From Pseudomonas parafulva NBRC 16636 = DSM 17004 (lineage in GTDB: Bacteria; Pseudomonadota; Gammaproteobacteria; Pseudomonadales; Pseudomonadaceae): DNA of 64,000 nucleotides. The notes beneath the pieces were generated by a model. That model searched no databases. It was not told the origin of the DNA and saw only the letters and a list, made by a program, of their open reading frames with translations. Positions 1 to 10,083 of the stretch are shown in pieces. Each line of letters opens with the position of its first letter. Position 1 is the stretch's first letter. The stretch is taken from NCBI RefSeq assembly GCF_000730645.1, contig NZ_BBIU01000007.1:124001-188000 (forward strand). The letters are read 5' to 3'. The position numbers and the translations under genes are program-made.

Positions 1-234
1 CTGCTTCAGCTAGCCGAGCGCCTCGGCCTGCCACTGGCGCTGTACCCTGCGGTGCAGCTGCAGGCCTACGAGCCGCTGCTCAGCCATCGCTCTGCCGCTG
101 CGTATACCCACAGCGGTTGCTGGGGCGTCGCGGAAAGCACGGCCTTGGCGCTGGCCTGCCAGGCGGCAGGGCACGCCGAGCTACTGCTGCCGCGCCGGGT
201 CATGGGCCCGGCAACACTGGCCATCGCAGGCTAG
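1..234 (+). CDS. cobE: Cobalamin biosynthesis protein CobE, C-terminal part (5' end outside window)
   Basis: The reading frame is open from the first base, so the gene begins to the left of the window and only its last 77 codons are seen. The tail (AAAYTHSGCWGVAESTALA, then LLLPRRVMGPATLAIAG) resembles the CobE/CbiG C-terminal domain, which acts in the corrin ring-contraction and methylation part of aerobic B12 synthesis. CobM follows 31 bases downstream on the same strand, which supports the assignment because cobE and cobM are commonly neighbours in Pseudomonas. The upstream boundary and the full domain structure cannot be judged here. Confidence 0.75.
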   Translation: MLQLAERLGLPLALYPAVQLQAYEPLLSHRSAAAYTHSGCWGVAESTALALACQAAGHAELLLPRRVMGPATLAIAG

Positions 235-265
235 TCTGTTCATCTCTTTACATCCAAGGACTTTC

Positions 266-1018
266 ATGACGGTTTACTTCATCGGCGCCGGCCCCGGCGA
301 CCCGGAACTGATCACAGTCAAGGGCCAGCGGCTGATCCGCCAATGCCCCGTGATCATCTACGCCGGTTCCCTGGTGCCTGCCGCCGTGCTGGAAGGCCAC
401 CAGGCCGAAACCGTGATCAACAGCGCTGCGCTGAACCTGGAGCAGATCATCGGGGCCATGCAGGCAGCCCATGCCCTGGGCCAGGACGTGGCCCGGGTGC
501 ACAGCGGTGATCCAAGCCTGTATGGCGCCATCGGCGAGCAGATCCGTCATCTGCAGGCGCTGGGCATCGACTATCAGATCATCCCCGGCGTAACCGCCAC
601 CGCGGCCAGCGCCGCGCTGCTGGGGTGTGAACTGACCCTGCCAGAGGTCGCCCAGAGCGTCATCCTGACCCGCTTTGGCGAAAACTCCCCGATGCCGGCC
701 GGGGAACGGTTGGAAGACCTGGCACGCCACGGCACCACGCTGGCCATTCACCTTGGGGTCAAGCACCTGGCGCGTATCGTCGAGCTGCTGGTGCCGCACT
801 ATGGGCCAGAGTGCCCCGTCGCGGTTGTGCACCGTGCCACCTGGCCCGACCAGGACTGGGTACGTGGCACGCTGGCGGACATCGTCGCAGGTGTGTCGGC
901 CAAGGGCTTCCGCCGTACTGCGCTGATTCTGGTGGGCCACGTGCTGGGAGAAACGCCGTTCGCTGAATCCGCCCTGTATCGCGCCGGGCACGCACACCTG
1001 TATCGCCCAGCGGGTTGA
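266..1018 (+). CDS. cobM: Precorrin-4 C(11)-methyltransferase
   Basis: 250 residues, the normal length for CobM. It is a cytoplasmic SAM-dependent methyltransferase that methylates C-11 of precorrin-4 to give precorrin-5 in aerobic cobalamin synthesis. The N-terminus carries the tetrapyrrole methylase motif VYFIGAGPGDPELITVKG (residues 3-20). The middle carries HSGDPSLYGAIGEQ and the IPGVTATAASAALLG segment, both conserved SAM-binding and substrate-loop signatures of the family. The ATG is preceded by AAGGA at 256-260. It lies just after cobE on the same strand and is probably co-transcribed with it. I see no riboswitch inside the window; any B12 riboswitch would be further upstream. Confidence 0.93.
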   Translation: MTVYFIGAGPGDPELITVKGQRLIRQCPVIIYAGSLVPAAVLEGHQAETVINSAALNLEQIIGAMQAAHALGQDVARVHSGDPSLYGAIGEQIRHLQALGIDYQIIPGVTATAASAALLGCELTLPEVAQSVILTRFGENSPMPAGERLEDLARHGTTLAIHLGVKHLARIVELLVPHYGPECPVAVVHRATWPDQDWVRGTLADIVAGVSAKGFRRTALILVGHVLGETPFAESALYRAGHAHLYRPAG

Positions 1019-1084
1019 GTGTTGCAAGGCACTGCAATCCGGTAGCAGACTGACCAACCCCTTACTGTTACCGGACCCTCCCCC

Positions 1085-1327
1085 ATGCTGGACTTGCGCC
1101 CCAACTGTGAATGCTGCGACGTCGACCTGCCCGGTGACAGCACTGACGCGTTTATCTGCTCGTTCGAGTGCACGTTCTGCCGCGGCTGCGCCGAAGGCCG
1201 CCTGCAACACCGCTGCCCCAACTGCGGCGGGCAATTGCTCAGCCGCCCTGCAAGGGTAGGCCAGGCATTGGCAAACAACCCGGCCTCCACCCTGCGCGTC
1301 AATAAACATCATGCGACCTGCGCCTGA
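1085..1327 (+). CDS. DUF1272 small cysteine-rich protein
   Basis: An 80-residue protein with the DUF1272 pattern: CECC near residues 9-12, then CSFECTFCRGC and HRCPNCGG. The paired cysteines look like a small zinc-binding fold (family knowledge plus visible cysteines; metal binding is inferred). The function is not known. It starts 66 bases after cobM on the same strand but is not obviously part of the cobalamin pathway. A large imperfect inverted repeat follows the stop at about 1333-1357. Confidence 0.8.
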   Translation: MLDLRPNCECCDVDLPGDSTDAFICSFECTFCRGCAEGRLQHRCPNCGGQLLSRPARVGQALANNPASTLRVNKHHATCA

Positions 1328-1332
1328 GACCG

Positions 1333-1357
1333 GCAGGTAGGCGCCAGCGCCTGCCTG
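1333..1357 (+). terminator. Inverted repeat after the DUF1272 gene, possible terminator
   Basis: CAGGTAGGCGC and GCGCCTGCCTG form an 11-bp stem with one mismatch and a two-base centre. No run of T follows directly, so factor-independent termination is uncertain. Confidence 0.35.
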
Positions 1358-1422
1358 GGCGCGCGCCGCCGCCTAGTTTTGTAGGATTTTTCGACAGCAC
1401 GGCCAAGGTTTATCAACACTTC

Positions 1423-1428
1423 TATACT
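1423..1428 (+). promoter_or_regulatory. Possible -10 element for the BvgA-like regulator
   Basis: TATACT at 1423-1428 is close to the sigma-70 -10 consensus in an otherwise AT-richer stretch upstream of the response-regulator gene at 1545. I see no convincing -35 at the right distance, so an activator-dependent promoter is possible. Confidence 0.3.
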
Positions 1429-1544
1429 CGGCATTACCAAACTTCCGTAATGGTCGTATCTTGCTGCGCTTCTGATTGACTCACTTGCAGAAGTATTCCT
1501 GGGTGCTCCAGGAAATGCACCACACCCTCACAGGAGTTTTCCTA

Positions 1545-2159
1545 ATGACTACCGTGCTGATCGTCGACGATCACCCCATCGTCAGGCTATCCCTGCGCAT
1601 GCTCCTTGAGCGTGAACGCTTCCACGTCATCGGCGAAGTCGGTAATGGCAGCGAAGTGGCGCAGGTAGCCCGTGAACTGAAGCCTGACGTGGTCATCCTC
1701 GACATCGGCCTGCCCGGCCTGGATGGCATGGAGGTGATCAAGCGCCTGCAGGCCATCGAGCCGGTGCCCAAGATCATGGTCCTGACAGGCCAGGCCACCG
1801 ATCTGTATGTACGGCGCTGCCTGGATGCTGGCATTGGTGCCTTCGTGACTAAGGAAGAAGACCACGACGCCCTGCTGTTCGCCCTCAAGGCGCTGGTGAA
1901 GGGCTATTCAACATTCCCGCAGATGTCGGTCAACAGCAACTCGCTGGAAAGCGAGCCGGTACGCCTGGCCAGCCTGTCGAACCGCGAAATGGAAGTGCTG
2001 CGGCGCCTGGCCCGTGGCGAGAGCAACAAGAACATCGGCAGTTGCATGAACCTCAGCGCCAAAACCATCAGCACCTACCGGGGCCGCATCATGGAAAAAC
2101 TCAAGACCGAGTCGCTGGTTGAAATGGTCGACTTGGCCAAACGCAACAGCGTCTACTGA
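1545..2159 (+). CDS. NarL/LuxR-type response regulator, BvgA/EvgA-like
   Basis: 204 residues from the ATG at 1545, chosen because CAGGAG at 1531-1536 gives a good ribosome-binding site and because VLIVDDHP then sits at the usual N-terminal position. An upstream in-frame start at 1476 would add 23 residues that do not look like a receiver domain. Receiver domain, residues 3-120: acidic pair DD8-9, phospho-acceptor D53 in VVILDIGLPG, T/K switch region. LuxR helix-turn-helix, about 140-200: LSNREMEVLRRLARGESNKNIG and LSAKTISTYRGRIMEKL. It is the probable output of the sensor starting 13 bases downstream. The pair resembles BvgA/BvgS and RocA/RocS, which control adhesion and surface functions; the targets here are unknown. 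Confidence 0.9.
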   Translation: MTTVLIVDDHPIVRLSLRMLLERERFHVIGEVGNGSEVAQVARELKPDVVILDIGLPGLDGMEVIKRLQAIEPVPKIMVLTGQATDLYVRRCLDAGIGAFVTKEEDHDALLFALKALVKGYSTFPQMSVNSNSLESEPVRLASLSNREMEVLRRLARGESNKNIGSCMNLSAKTISTYRGRIMEKLKTESLVEMVDLAKRNSVY

Positions 2160-2172
2160 GCGGCGGGCGGCC

Positions 2173-5100
2173 ATGAAACGACTGCTGGCTGGCGCTCTGC
2201 TGCTGCTCGCCCTGGCCGGCCCCGGCTGGCTGCTGGCCGCCAGCGAAACCCGCCAGCTGCTGGCCCGCTCGGTGAGCGTCACGCCACCCATGACGCTTAC
2301 CCACGAAGAACGCCAGTGGCTGCAGCAGCGCCAGCGTATCGTGCTGGGTAGCTCAAGGCCCGACTACCCGCCGTTCGAGATCAACGTCAGCCCCCACGAC
2401 TATGAGGGCATCAGCGCAGACTACGCCGGCATCATCGCCGAGCAGTTGGGGACGCCTATCGAGGTGCTGCGCTTCGACAGCCGCCACGAAGCCATCGCTG
2501 CGCTGCACGACGGGCGAATCGACCTGCTGGGCAGCTCGAACGGCTTTGAGGCCGCCGATGCGCAGCTCAGCCTGAGCGCACCTTACGCCGACGACTTGCC
2601 CGTGGTGGTCACCCGCGAAGGCCGCAACCTCAAGGAGACGCCCGACCTGGCTGGCCTGCGCTTGGCCATGGTGGACCATTACCTGCCCGCCAACCGCGTG
2701 CGAGCACTGTACCCCACTGCCCAACTGAGCCTGTATCGCTCTACCCAGGCCGGGCTGGCTGCCGTGGAGCTCGGTGATGCGGATGCTTACCTGGGCGACG
2801 CCATCAGCACTGACTTTCTCATCGGCAAGACCTTTCAAGGCACTTTGAAAATTGACCACTTTTCCCAGGTGATTCCCGAGGCGTTTTCCTTTGCCATCGC
2901 CCGCGACACACCCCACCTGCGGCAGTTGGTAGACAGAGCCCTGGCGCGCATTGGCGAGAGCGAGCGCCTGAACATCCTGCGGCGCTGGAGCAGCGGTAAC
3001 ACCAGCCTGCTACTGCAGCGCCACCTCAGCGCCCTGTCTGCCGAAGAGGAAGCCTGGATCATCGCCCACCCCGTTGTGGATGTGTTGATCAACCCGGCGC
3101 TGGCCCCCCTCACGTTCAACGACGCCGAACAACGCCCCACCGGCATCACCCTGGAGCTGCTCAAGCAGATCGGCCTGCGCACCGGCTTGCAGTTCAACCC
3201 CGTCGAGGGCGCATCGGCGCAGGATATGGTCGAACGGCTGGCACGCGGTGAGGCGCAGATGATCGGGGCCTTGGGCTATGGCGCGCAGCGATCCCGGCAA
3301 TTGCGTTACACCCGGCCCTACCTGGTCAGCCCGCGGGTGTTGATCACCCGCGCTGATGACGCCTCCTTGTCGCGGGTCAAGGACCTTGGCCAACAGCGCA
3401 TCGCCCTGGTGCGGGGCTCACCCCAGCGGGACATGCTGCAACGCCGCTACCCCCACGCCACGCTGATCGAGCTGGACAGCCCGCTCGACCTCATGGAAGC
3501 ACTGATCAAAGGTGCTGCGGACGTGGCACTCAGTAGCCACATCAATGCGGCCTACTACATCAGCCACGTGTTCAAGAACCGCCTGAAGATTGCCAGCGTC
3601 CTGGACGAAGACCCGGCCATTGCCGCGTTCGCGGTCGCGCCGGATCAGCCGCGGTTGCAGGCCATTCTCGACAAGGCATTGCTGAGTATCCCGCCCGAGG
3701 AACTTGAGCGGCTGATCAACCGTTGGCGTACCAGCACGCTGGTCAGTGACAGCCCATGGCGCAACTACCGGGACCTGGCGCTTCAAGTGCTGGTACTGGC
3801 CGCCCTGCTGCTGGCCGGGGTGGTGTTCTGGAACAGCTACCTGCGCAAGCTGATCAACCAGCGCACCGAGGCACAGCACGCCTTGCAGGCCCAGTTGGCC
3901 CTGAGCCGCGGGCTACTGGAGCAGCTGCGGCACGCCAAGGAAGAAGCCGAACAGGCCAGCCAGACCAAAAGCACGTTCCTGGCGACCATGAGCCACGAAA
4001 TCCGCACGCCAATGAATGCTGTCATCGGCTTGCTGGAGCTGGCCTTGGAAGACAGCCGAGACGGGCGTTGCGATACCCAGACCCTGCAAACTGCCCACGA
4101 CTCGGCCCTGGGCCTGCTGGCGCTGATCGGCGATATTCTGGACATCTCGCGCATCGAGTCGGGGCATATCAGCCTGCAGCCGGTGCCGACCGACCTGGTC
4201 GAGCTGGTACAGGCCACGCTGAGGGTGTTCGAAGGCAACGCCAGGGCCGAGGGGCTGCACTTGCACGGCGCCCTGCCGGCCCTGCCGGTGTGGGTCTCGG
4301 CAGACCCGCTGCGCCTCAAGCAGGTGCTGTCGAACCTGCTCAGCAATGCCATCAAGTTCACCGAGCGCGGCGAGGTTCAGGCCAGCCTGGTGCTGGCGGG
4401 CTCAGCCCCAGAAGGCCAGGTGCAGGTCGAATTGTGCGTACGCGATTCAGGGATCGGCATCAGCCCTGCCGACCAGGCCCGCCTGTTCAACGCTTTCGTC
4501 CAGGCCGACGGGCCGCGTGCCCGGCAGGGTGCAGGCCTGGGGCTGGTGATCAGCCGGGCACTGGCAGAACTGATGGGTGGCACGCTGGCCCTGCACAGCG
4601 TCGAGGGCGTTGGTACCAAGGTGCAAGTCAGCCTGGCCTTGCCCGCGTGCGCTGCGCCGACAGCATCTGAGCCGACGCACTCGGCGCTCGAAAGCAGCGG
4701 CGCTCCCCTGGACATACTGGTAGCCGACGACTACCCCGCCAACCTGCTGTTGCTCGAAAGGCAACTGCGCACGCTGGGCCACCGCGTCTCCCTGGCGCAA
4801 AACGGTGAAGCGGCGCTGGAGCGCTGGCAGGCAGCACACTTCGACCTGGTGATCACCGATTGCAGCATGCCGGTGATGGATGGCCATGAACTCACCCGGC
4901 GCATCCGCGCCATGGAGCATGAGCGCGGCCTGCCACCCTGCCGTATCGTGGGCGTGACCGCCAACGCACAGGCCGAGGAACGGGCGCGCTGCCTGGCCAG
5001 CGGTATGGATGACTGCCTGTTCAAACCCATCGGGCTGCGTACCTTGAAAGCCCACCTCCCCCAGGCCGACGCCGTTGTCACGCCCCCCCCTGCGACCACC

Positions 5101-5451
5101 TCTGGCAACAGTTTCAACCTCGCAGAACTGCACCACCTGACCCGCAATGACGCCCAGCTGACCCGCCATCTGCTCGAGCAACTGTCCCAGAGCGTAGCCG
5201 AGGACCTGGCCTCGTTGCGCGACCTGGCGCCCGACGCTGACGACGATTCGGTGCGGGCCCTGGTTCACCGGATAAAAGGTGGCGCCAAGATGATCCGCGT
5301 GCGTACCGTGGTCGCTCGCTGCGAAGCGGTGGAACAGGCTGTGGCCAACGGGCGGCCCACCTGCGAGCAGCAACAACTGCTGCAAGCCAGCCTGCAAACC
5401 CTGCTGGACGAACTGGGCAGCGCGCTCAGTGCAACTGCAATGTCGAGGTGA
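2173..5451 (+). CDS. BvgS-like hybrid sensor kinase with two periplasmic binding domains
   Basis: 1092 residues from ATG 2173 ([16 protein letters not shown], a clear signal sequence). Order: two family-3 solute-binding-like domains in tandem (roughly 45-280 and 290-520), one membrane segment near 535-555 ([19 protein letters not shown]), a coiled linker, HisKA with H608 in SHEIRTP, HATPase (N-box [23 protein letters not shown]), a receiver domain with D896 in [12 protein letters not shown], and a C-terminal Hpt domain with H1032 in [11 protein letters not shown]. All four phosphorelay residues are present, so a His-Asp-His relay to the upstream regulator is expected. The Venus-flytrap domains would sense a small ligand in the periplasm, identity unknown. 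Its 3' end overlaps the convergent chemoreceptor gene by 26 bases. Confidence 0.92.
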   Translation: MKRLLAGALLLLALAGPGWLLAASETRQLLARSVSVTPPMTLTHEERQWLQQRQRIVLGSSRPDYPPFEINVSPHDYEGISADYAGIIAEQLGTPIEVLRFDSRHEAIAALHDGRIDLLGSSNGFEAADAQLSLSAPYADDLPVVVTREGRNLKETPDLAGLRLAMVDHYLPANRVRALYPTAQLSLYRSTQAGLAAVELGDADAYLGDAISTDFLIGKTFQGTLKIDHFSQVIPEAFSFAIARDTPHLRQLVDRALARIGESERLNILRRWSSGNTSLLLQRHLSALSAEEEAWIIAHPVVDVLINPALAPLTFNDAEQRPTGITLELLKQIGLRTGLQFNPVEGASAQDMVERLARGEAQMIGALGYGAQRSRQLRYTRPYLVSPRVLITRADDASLSRVKDLGQQRIALVRGSPQRDMLQRRYPHATLIELDSPLDLMEALIKGAADVALSSHINAAYYISHVFKNRLKIASVLDEDPAIAAFAVAPDQPRLQAILDKALLSIPPEELERLINRWRTSTLVSDSPWRNYRDLALQVLVLAALLLAGVVFWNSYLRKLINQRTEAQHALQAQLALSRGLLEQLRHAKEEAEQASQTKSTFLATMSHEIRTPMNAVIGLLELALEDSRDGRCDTQTLQTAHDSALGLLALIGDILDISRIESGHISLQPVPTDLVELVQATLRVFEGNARAEGLHLHGALPALPVWVSADPLRLKQVLSNLLSNAIKFTERGEVQASLVLAGSAPEGQVQVELCVRDSGIGISPADQARLFNAFVQADGPRARQGAGLGLVISRALAELMGGTLALHSVEGVGTKVQVSLALPACAAPTASEPTHSALESSGAPLDILVADDYPANLLLLERQLRTLGHRVSLAQNGEAALERWQAAHFDLVITDCSMPVMDGHELTRRIRAMEHERGLPPCRIVGVTANAQAEERARCLASGMDDCLFKPIGLRTLKAHLPQADAVVTPPPATTSGNSFNLAELHHLTRNDAQLTRHLLEQLSQSVAEDLASLRDLAPDADDDSVRALVHRIKGGAKMIRVRTVVARCEAVEQAVANGRPTCEQQQLLQASLQTLLDELGSALSATAMSR

Positions 5452-6745
5452 TCTCGTCGATGGCATCGACCACGTGGCGTGAGCCTTGCTGAATCTCCAT
5501 GATCACCGTGCCCGCCTCGTTGGCCAAGGCAACACCATGGCCGGTGCGTTCAAGGCTCGACTGCATGCTGGAGACCGCGATACCTGACAGTTCACGGTTC
5601 TGCCGCACCACCTCGACGATTTCCAGGGTTGCCTGGCTGGTCCTGGCCGCCAGGTTACGTACCTCGTCGGCCACCACGGCGAAGCCGCGCCCATGCTCAC
5701 CAGCGCGCGCCGCTTCAATGGCGGCGTTCAAGGCCAGCAGGTTGGTCTGGTCGGCAATGCCACGAATGGTCAGCACGATCTGGGCGATTTCATCCGACTG
5801 CTTGCTCACGGCATCCAGGCTGCGCGCCGCCTGGTTCAGCTCCTGAGAGATGTGCTCGATGACCTGCACCGCTTGCTGTACCACCTCGGTGCCTTTGCGC
5901 GCGCAGGCGTCGGCCTGTACGGAACTGGCATGAGCGGCATCGGCAGCCCGCTGCTGCGTGCTGACCTGGTGGGTGATGTCGCTGGCAAACTTCACCACCT
6001 TGTACAAGCGGCCCTTGCTGTCGAAGATCGGGTTGTAGGACGCCTCCAGGAACACCGTCTGGCCCGACTTGCTGACCCGCTCGAAGCGGTGGGAATGGTA
6101 CTCGCCACGGTTCAACGATGCCCAGAACTCACGGTAAGCAGGGGATTCGCGTTCAGCCGGCAGGCAGAACAGACCGTGATGCCTGCCCACCACCTCGTCC
6201 AGCGCGTAACCCATGGTGTCGAGAAAATTCTGGTTGGCCTGCATCACCCGGCCTGCCGGGGTGAACTCGATCACGGCCATCGACCGGCCTATGGCGTTCA
6301 GCCAACGTTCGCGCTCATGTTCCAGTGCTGCGCGCTGGCTGATGTCTGCGGCCACCTTGATCACGCTCACGACCTGTTGCTGCGCATCGAGCACGGGCAT
6401 GTAGCTGGCCTCAAGCCACACTTCACGGCCCTGCTTGTCGATACGCTCGAAGGTGCCGCTGACAGGCGTGCCCTGCCCCAGGTCATGCCACAACTGCCGG
6501 TACTGCGCGCTGTCGGCGTAATCGGGCGCGCAGAACAACCGGTGGTGGCGACCGCGCAGCTCCTCGGCGTCATAGCCCATGGCGTGGCAAAAGCGCGGGT
6601 TGGCATCGATGATGATGCCGTCAGGGGTAAATTCGATCATTGCCATGCACTGGCTGATAGCGGCGAGTTTGGCCTTGGCATCGGCCAGTGCCTGGTGGCT
6701 GCGCTGTATTTCTTCCAGGTCGGACTTGCGATGGAAATCGAACAT
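5426..6745 (-). CDS. Soluble chemoreceptor with two PAS domains, BdlA-like
   Basis: 439 residues from the ATG at 6745, which has a strong AAAGGAGG site upstream; a longer frame reaching 6820 lacks one. There are no transmembrane segments. Two PAS domains lie in tandem (about 20-140 and 145-265; compare [20 protein letters not shown] with [20 protein letters not shown]). A methyl-accepting signalling hairpin follows with the conserved tip [20 protein letters not shown]. The layout matches BdlA, a biofilm-dispersion receptor of P. aeruginosa, and Aer-type receptors; the PAS domains may bind haem or flavin. This suggests a role in redox or energy sensing coupled to motility or dispersion, but the partner is not visible here. 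It is convergent with the BvgS-like gene. Confidence 0.87.
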   Translation of the reverse strand: MFDFHRKSDLEEIQRSHQALADAKAKLAAISQCMAMIEFTPDGIIIDANPRFCHAMGYDAEELRGRHHRLFCAPDYADSAQYRQLWHDLGQGTPVSGTFERIDKQGREVWLEASYMPVLDAQQQVVSVIKVAADISQRAALEHERERWLNAIGRSMAVIEFTPAGRVMQANQNFLDTMGYALDEVVGRHHGLFCLPAERESPAYREFWASLNRGEYHSHRFERVSKSGQTVFLEASYNPIFDSKGRLYKVVKFASDITHQVSTQQRAADAAHASSVQADACARKGTEVVQQAVQVIEHISQELNQAARSLDAVSKQSDEIAQIVLTIRGIADQTNLLALNAAIEAARAGEHGRGFAVVADEVRNLAARTSQATLEIVEVVRQNRELSGIAVSSMQSSLERTGHGVALANEAGTVIMEIQQGSRHVVDAIDEITSTLQLH

Positions 6746-6825
6746 ACCCCGGCCTCCTTTCCGCTCGGTGTTCAGAGCATAGATCGCCGTTTGCACCGCG
6801 TGAGGCCCATGCGCCGCCATGGGCG

Positions 6826-7845
6826 TCAGGTGCTCTCGCGCACCATCAGCTCGAACCCCAGGTCCTGCTGGCCCGGCGCTACCGCTTTGCCATCAAGCAG
6901 CGCCAGCAATACCTGGGCAGCGCTCCGACCAACGGCAGCTCTAGGGGTACGGATGGACGTGAGCCTGGGCACCATGTGCGCCGACGCCGGCAGGTCATTG
7001 AAGCCGACCATGGCCACCCGCTGGGGCACCTGCACGCCCTGGCGCAGCGCCTGCAGCACCGCGCCCTGCGCCAGGTCGTCGTTGCAGAAGAAGATACCGT
7101 CGACATCCGGCGCCTGCTCCAGCAACTGGCTGAACAGCTCGCCGCCCAGCGCGATGGAGGACGGCTCAGGCGTCAGCACCTCCCGTTCGGCTACGTGAAG
7201 GCCGGCTTCAGCCAGGGCCTGGCGAAAGCCCTCGGCGCGCTGCATCACCCTTGGGTCCAACTGCGCTGCTATGAAGCCAAGCCGGGTGCGGCCACGCTCA
7301 ATGAGGTGGCGCGCTGCCGCCCGGCCAGCCTGTTGCTGCGAGAAACCGACGGAGAATGCCTCTGAGGTTCCGTCGAGCTCCATCATGTGCACGCAAGGTA
7401 CCCCACTGGCCGCCAGCATCTGGCGGGCAGCCTCGCTGCGCTCGAAGCCTGTAAGCAACATGCCGCACGGCTGGTAGGCCAGGTAGTTGCGGATCAGGTT
7501 TTCTTCTTCGGCCAGGTCGTAGTGGTAATTGCCGATCAGCACCTCGAGGCCACGCGGGCGCATGACCTCGTGGATGGCCTCCAAAGTGTCGATGAACAGT
7601 TGGTTGGACAGCGACGGGATCAGCACCACCACCGACTGGCTGCGTGCCGACGCCAAAGCACGGGCAGCCGGGTTTGCCACATAACCCAGGCTGGCAGCGG
7701 CGGCGGCGACCTTGGCCGCCAGCTCTGGTGCCACGGTGCTGACCCCACGCAGGGCACGAGATGCGGTAATCGGGGAAACCCCGGAGAGCCTGGCCACTTC
7801 TGCCAGGGTGGGACGGCCGGTAGTGCGGGAGCCAATGCGGGACAT
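6826..7845 (-). CDS. gntR: LacI-family gluconate repressor
   Basis: 339 residues. N-terminal LacI helix-turn-helix [22 protein letters not shown] (about 14-36), hinge, then a periplasmic-binding-protein-like effector domain to the end. It is divergent from gntK and gntT and is the obvious regulator of gluconate use. In P. putida the GntR/GnuR protein represses gntP/gntT and responds to gluconate and 6-phosphogluconate (established for the family). The same 12-base motif, GGTAGCGCTGTC or its complement, occurs three times in the cluster, including 46 bases from this start, so autoregulation is likely. No strong Shine-Dalgarno sequence is visible before the ATG at 7845. Confidence 0.92.
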   Translation of the reverse strand: MSRIGSRTTGRPTLAEVARLSGVSPITASRALRGVSTVAPELAAKVAAAAASLGYVANPAARALASARSQSVVVLIPSLSNQLFIDTLEAIHEVMRPRGLEVLIGNYHYDLAEEENLIRNYLAYQPCGMLLTGFERSEAARQMLAASGVPCVHMMELDGTSEAFSVGFSQQQAGRAAARHLIERGRTRLGFIAAQLDPRVMQRAEGFRQALAEAGLHVAEREVLTPEPSSIALGGELFSQLLEQAPDVDGIFFCNDDLAQGAVLQALRQGVQVPQRVAMVGFNDLPASAHMVPRLTSIRTPRAAVGRSAAQVLLALLDGKAVAPGQQDLGFELMVREST

Positions 7846-7890
7846 GATGTTGTAATTTTACTACTTGCAAGGAGTGGGAACGGCCTCTAA

Positions 7891-7902
7891 GGTAGCGCTG
7901 TC
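7891..7902 (+). promoter_or_regulatory. GntR operator copy 1 (gntR-gntK intergenic)
   Basis: GGTAGCGCTGTC. It is identical in its core AGCGCT to two further sites at 8020 and 8616. The published P. putida GnuR site contains AAG-N-TAGCGCT, and this copy reads AAGGTAGCGCT. Its position suggests control of gntR itself. Confidence 0.7.
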
Positions 7903-8019
7903 CCAAGAAGCAGGCAACGTGTCTTTGGCCATCGCGCCGCACGCGCTTGCAGATGGGCGTCCATACTGCGTTTGCACAAGACCAATAACACCGGGGAGGT
8001 TGCGTTTCGTCCTCGACGA

Positions 8020-8031
8020 GACAGCGCTATC
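8020..8031 (-). promoter_or_regulatory. GntR operator copy 2 (upstream of gntK)
   Basis: GACAGCGCTATC on the + strand, that is GATAGCGCTGTC on the other. It ends 20 bases before the gntK start, where a bound repressor would block transcription of gntK. Confidence 0.7.
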
Positions 8032-8051
8032 TCACCCCGCAGGAGGTACTG

Positions 8052-8591
8052 ATGAACTCTTCCCTGCCCGCCATTGTGGTAATGGGAGTGGCCGGCTGCG
8101 GCAAAAGCAGCATCGGCGCTGCTATTGCTGCCAGAAGCGGCGGCCGCCTGATCGAGGGCGACGCCTTCCACCCCGCCGACAATATTCGCAAGATGAGCGC
8201 CGGCATTGCGCTGGATGACGACGACCGCGCCGGCTGGCTGGTGCGCCTGGGCCAGGAACTGCAAGCCAGCGCCCAGGCAGGCGAGCGGCCTATCCTGACC
8301 TGCTCTGCGCTCAAACAGCGCTACCGCGACACCTTGCGCGCAGCCATGCCGGGCCTGGTGTTCGTGTTTCTGGAGCTGTCCCCCGCCCAAGCGGAACAAC
8401 GGGTACTGGCGCGCCCCGGGCACTTCATGCCCGCCAGCCTGATCGACAGCCAGTTCGCGGCGCTTGAGCCGCCCCACGGTGAGCCACGCACGCTGGCACT
8501 GGAAGCCACCCAACCCATCGCCGCCCTGGCCGAAGCCGTAGACTCCTGGCTAAAGCGCTGCGGTGATCAGGTACTGGCGCAAAGCGCCTGA
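8052..8591 (+). CDS. gntK: Gluconokinase
   Basis: 179 residues, the normal size for thermoresistant-type gluconokinase. It phosphorylates D-gluconate with ATP to 6-phosphogluconate, feeding the Entner-Doudoroff pathway. The P-loop GVAGCGKSS lies at residues 12-20. LIEGDAFHPADNIRKMSAGIALDDDDR and LTCSALKQRYRDTLR are family signatures for substrate binding and the lid. The start ATG at 8052 follows CAGGAGG. It is divergent from gntR, upstream of gntT, and preceded by a GntR operator. Confidence 0.95.
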   Translation: MNSSLPAIVVMGVAGCGKSSIGAAIAARSGGRLIEGDAFHPADNIRKMSAGIALDDDDRAGWLVRLGQELQASAQAGERPILTCSALKQRYRDTLRAAMPGLVFVFLELSPAQAEQRVLARPGHFMPASLIDSQFAALEPPHGEPRTLALEATQPIAALAEAVDSWLKRCGDQVLAQSA

Positions 8592-8615
8592 CGCGGCGTT
8601 TGCCTGATCACCAGA

Positions 8616-8627
8616 GACAGCGCTACC
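8616..8627 (-). promoter_or_regulatory. GntR operator copy 3 (gntK-gntT intergenic)
   Basis: GACAGCGCTACC on the + strand, the exact complement of copy 1. It sits 70 bases before the gntT start and suggests that gntT has its own GntR-controlled promoter besides any read-through from gntK. Confidence 0.7.
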
Positions 8628-8697
8628 CCGCCCTCGCCGAAGGGTCGATTCAACAACAGCATTGCCAAAACAACGATAAGACCGAGGCCTTCACATC

Positions 8698-10050
8698 ATG
8701 TTCGGACTGGCTACTGATACCTTCCTGCTGCTCGACGCGCTGGTCACCATCGTCGGGCTGATCCTGCTCATCACCCACTTCAAGGTTCACCCCTTCGTTG
8801 CCCTTACCTTGGCCGCAGGCTTTCTGGGCCTGACCTCCGGCATGCCGGTGGCGAAGGTCATGAAGTCGTTCCAGGACGGCTTTGGCGGCGTATTGGGTTT
8901 CGTCGGCATCGTGCTGGCGCTGGGCACCATGCTCGGCAAGCTGATGGCCGACTCCGGGGGGGCTGACCAGATCGCCCAGACCCTCATCCGCGCCTTCGGC
9001 AAGAAGAACGTGCACTGGGCCATGATGTTCGCCGCCTTCCTGGTGGGCATCCCGCTGTTTTTCGAAATCGGCTTCGTGCTGCTGATACCGCTGGTTTTCA
9101 TCGTGGCACGTCGCTCCGGGGTCTCGCTGATCAAGATCGGCATCCCGTTGCTGGCCGGCCTGTCCGTGGTGCACGGCCTGGTCCCGCCGCACCCGGGCCC
9201 GCTGCTGGCCATCGGCATCTTCCATGCGGACATCGGCAAGACCATCTTCTACGGCCTGATCGTAGCGCTGCCGACCGCCATCATCGCCGGGCCGCTGTTC
9301 GGCAACTTCATCTCCCGCTACATCCCGGGCCAGCCATCCCAGGAGCTGATGGACCAGATTGCCAAGGAATCCGACCAAGGCAACCTGCCCAGCTTCAGCG
9401 TGACCCTGATCACCGTGTTGCTGCCGGTGGTACTGATGCTGCTCAAGACCTTCGCCGACGTGGTACTGCCCGCCGAGCATATCGTGCGCCAGTGGATGGA
9501 CCTGATCGGCCACCCCATCACCGCGCTGCTGGCCGCACTGCTGCTGGCTTTCTACACCTTCGGCTCGGCCCGCGGTTTCAACCGCCAGCAGATCATGAAG
9601 ATGCTCGACCACAGCCTGGCGCCCACCGCAGCCATTGTGCTGATCGTGGGTGCCGGGGGGGGCTTCAAGCAGATGCTGGTGGATACCGGCGTGGGCAACG
9701 TGATAGGGCAGATGGCTGTGCAGGCCGAGATTTCCCCGATTCTACTGGCCTGGCTGGTAGCGGCGGTGATCCGTATCGCCACCGGCTCCGCCACGGTGGC
9801 AACCATCACCGGGGCCGGCATCGTCGCGCCGGTGATCGACCTGGTACCCGGGGTGAACCGTGAGCTGCTGGTGTTGGCCACGGGCGCGGGCTCGCTGATC
9901 CTGTCACATGTGAACGATGCCGGCTTCTGGCTGGTGAAGCAGTACTTCAACATGACCGTCGCAGAGACCTTCAAGACTTGGAGCATGATGGAGACCATTC
10001 TTTCGGTCGTCGGCATCATCTTCATCATGCTGCTGTCGCTGGTGGTGTGA
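8698..10050 (+). CDS. gntT: Gluconate:H+ symporter, GntP family
   Basis: 450 residues with about twelve hydrophobic helices across the whole length, matching GntP-family permeases (GntT/GntU/IdnT). Characteristic segments include ADSGGADQIAQTLIRAFGKK, the VHGLVPPHPGPL loop and TGSATVATITGAGI. It is an inner-membrane importer of gluconate. The ATG at 8698 is weakly preceded by AAGACCGAGG. It works with gntK and is under gntR, with a GntR operator 70 bases upstream. A 9-bp perfect hairpin follows the stop. Confidence 0.94.
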   Translation: MFGLATDTFLLLDALVTIVGLILLITHFKVHPFVALTLAAGFLGLTSGMPVAKVMKSFQDGFGGVLGFVGIVLALGTMLGKLMADSGGADQIAQTLIRAFGKKNVHWAMMFAAFLVGIPLFFEIGFVLLIPLVFIVARRSGVSLIKIGIPLLAGLSVVHGLVPPHPGPLLAIGIFHADIGKTIFYGLIVALPTAIIAGPLFGNFISRYIPGQPSQELMDQIAKESDQGNLPSFSVTLITVLLPVVLMLLKTFADVVLPAEHIVRQWMDLIGHPITALLAALLLAFYTFGSARGFNRQQIMKMLDHSLAPTAAIVLIVGAGGGFKQMLVDTGVGNVIGQMAVQAEISPILLAWLVAAVIRIATGSATVATITGAGIVAPVIDLVPGVNRELLVLATGAGSLILSHVNDAGFWLVKQYFNMTVAETFKTWSMMETILSVVGIIFIMLLSLVV

Positions 10051-10083
10051 CCGTTGATCGGGGTAATGGCACCTTGACGCCGT

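Noticed and set aside
248..1312. A 354-codon open frame opposite cobM
   Set aside because: Antisense to cobM and the DUF1272 gene, both clearly real.
5693..7198. A 501-codon open frame on the plus strand across the chemoreceptor and gntR
   Set aside because: It runs antisense through two well-supported genes and has no recognisable domain.
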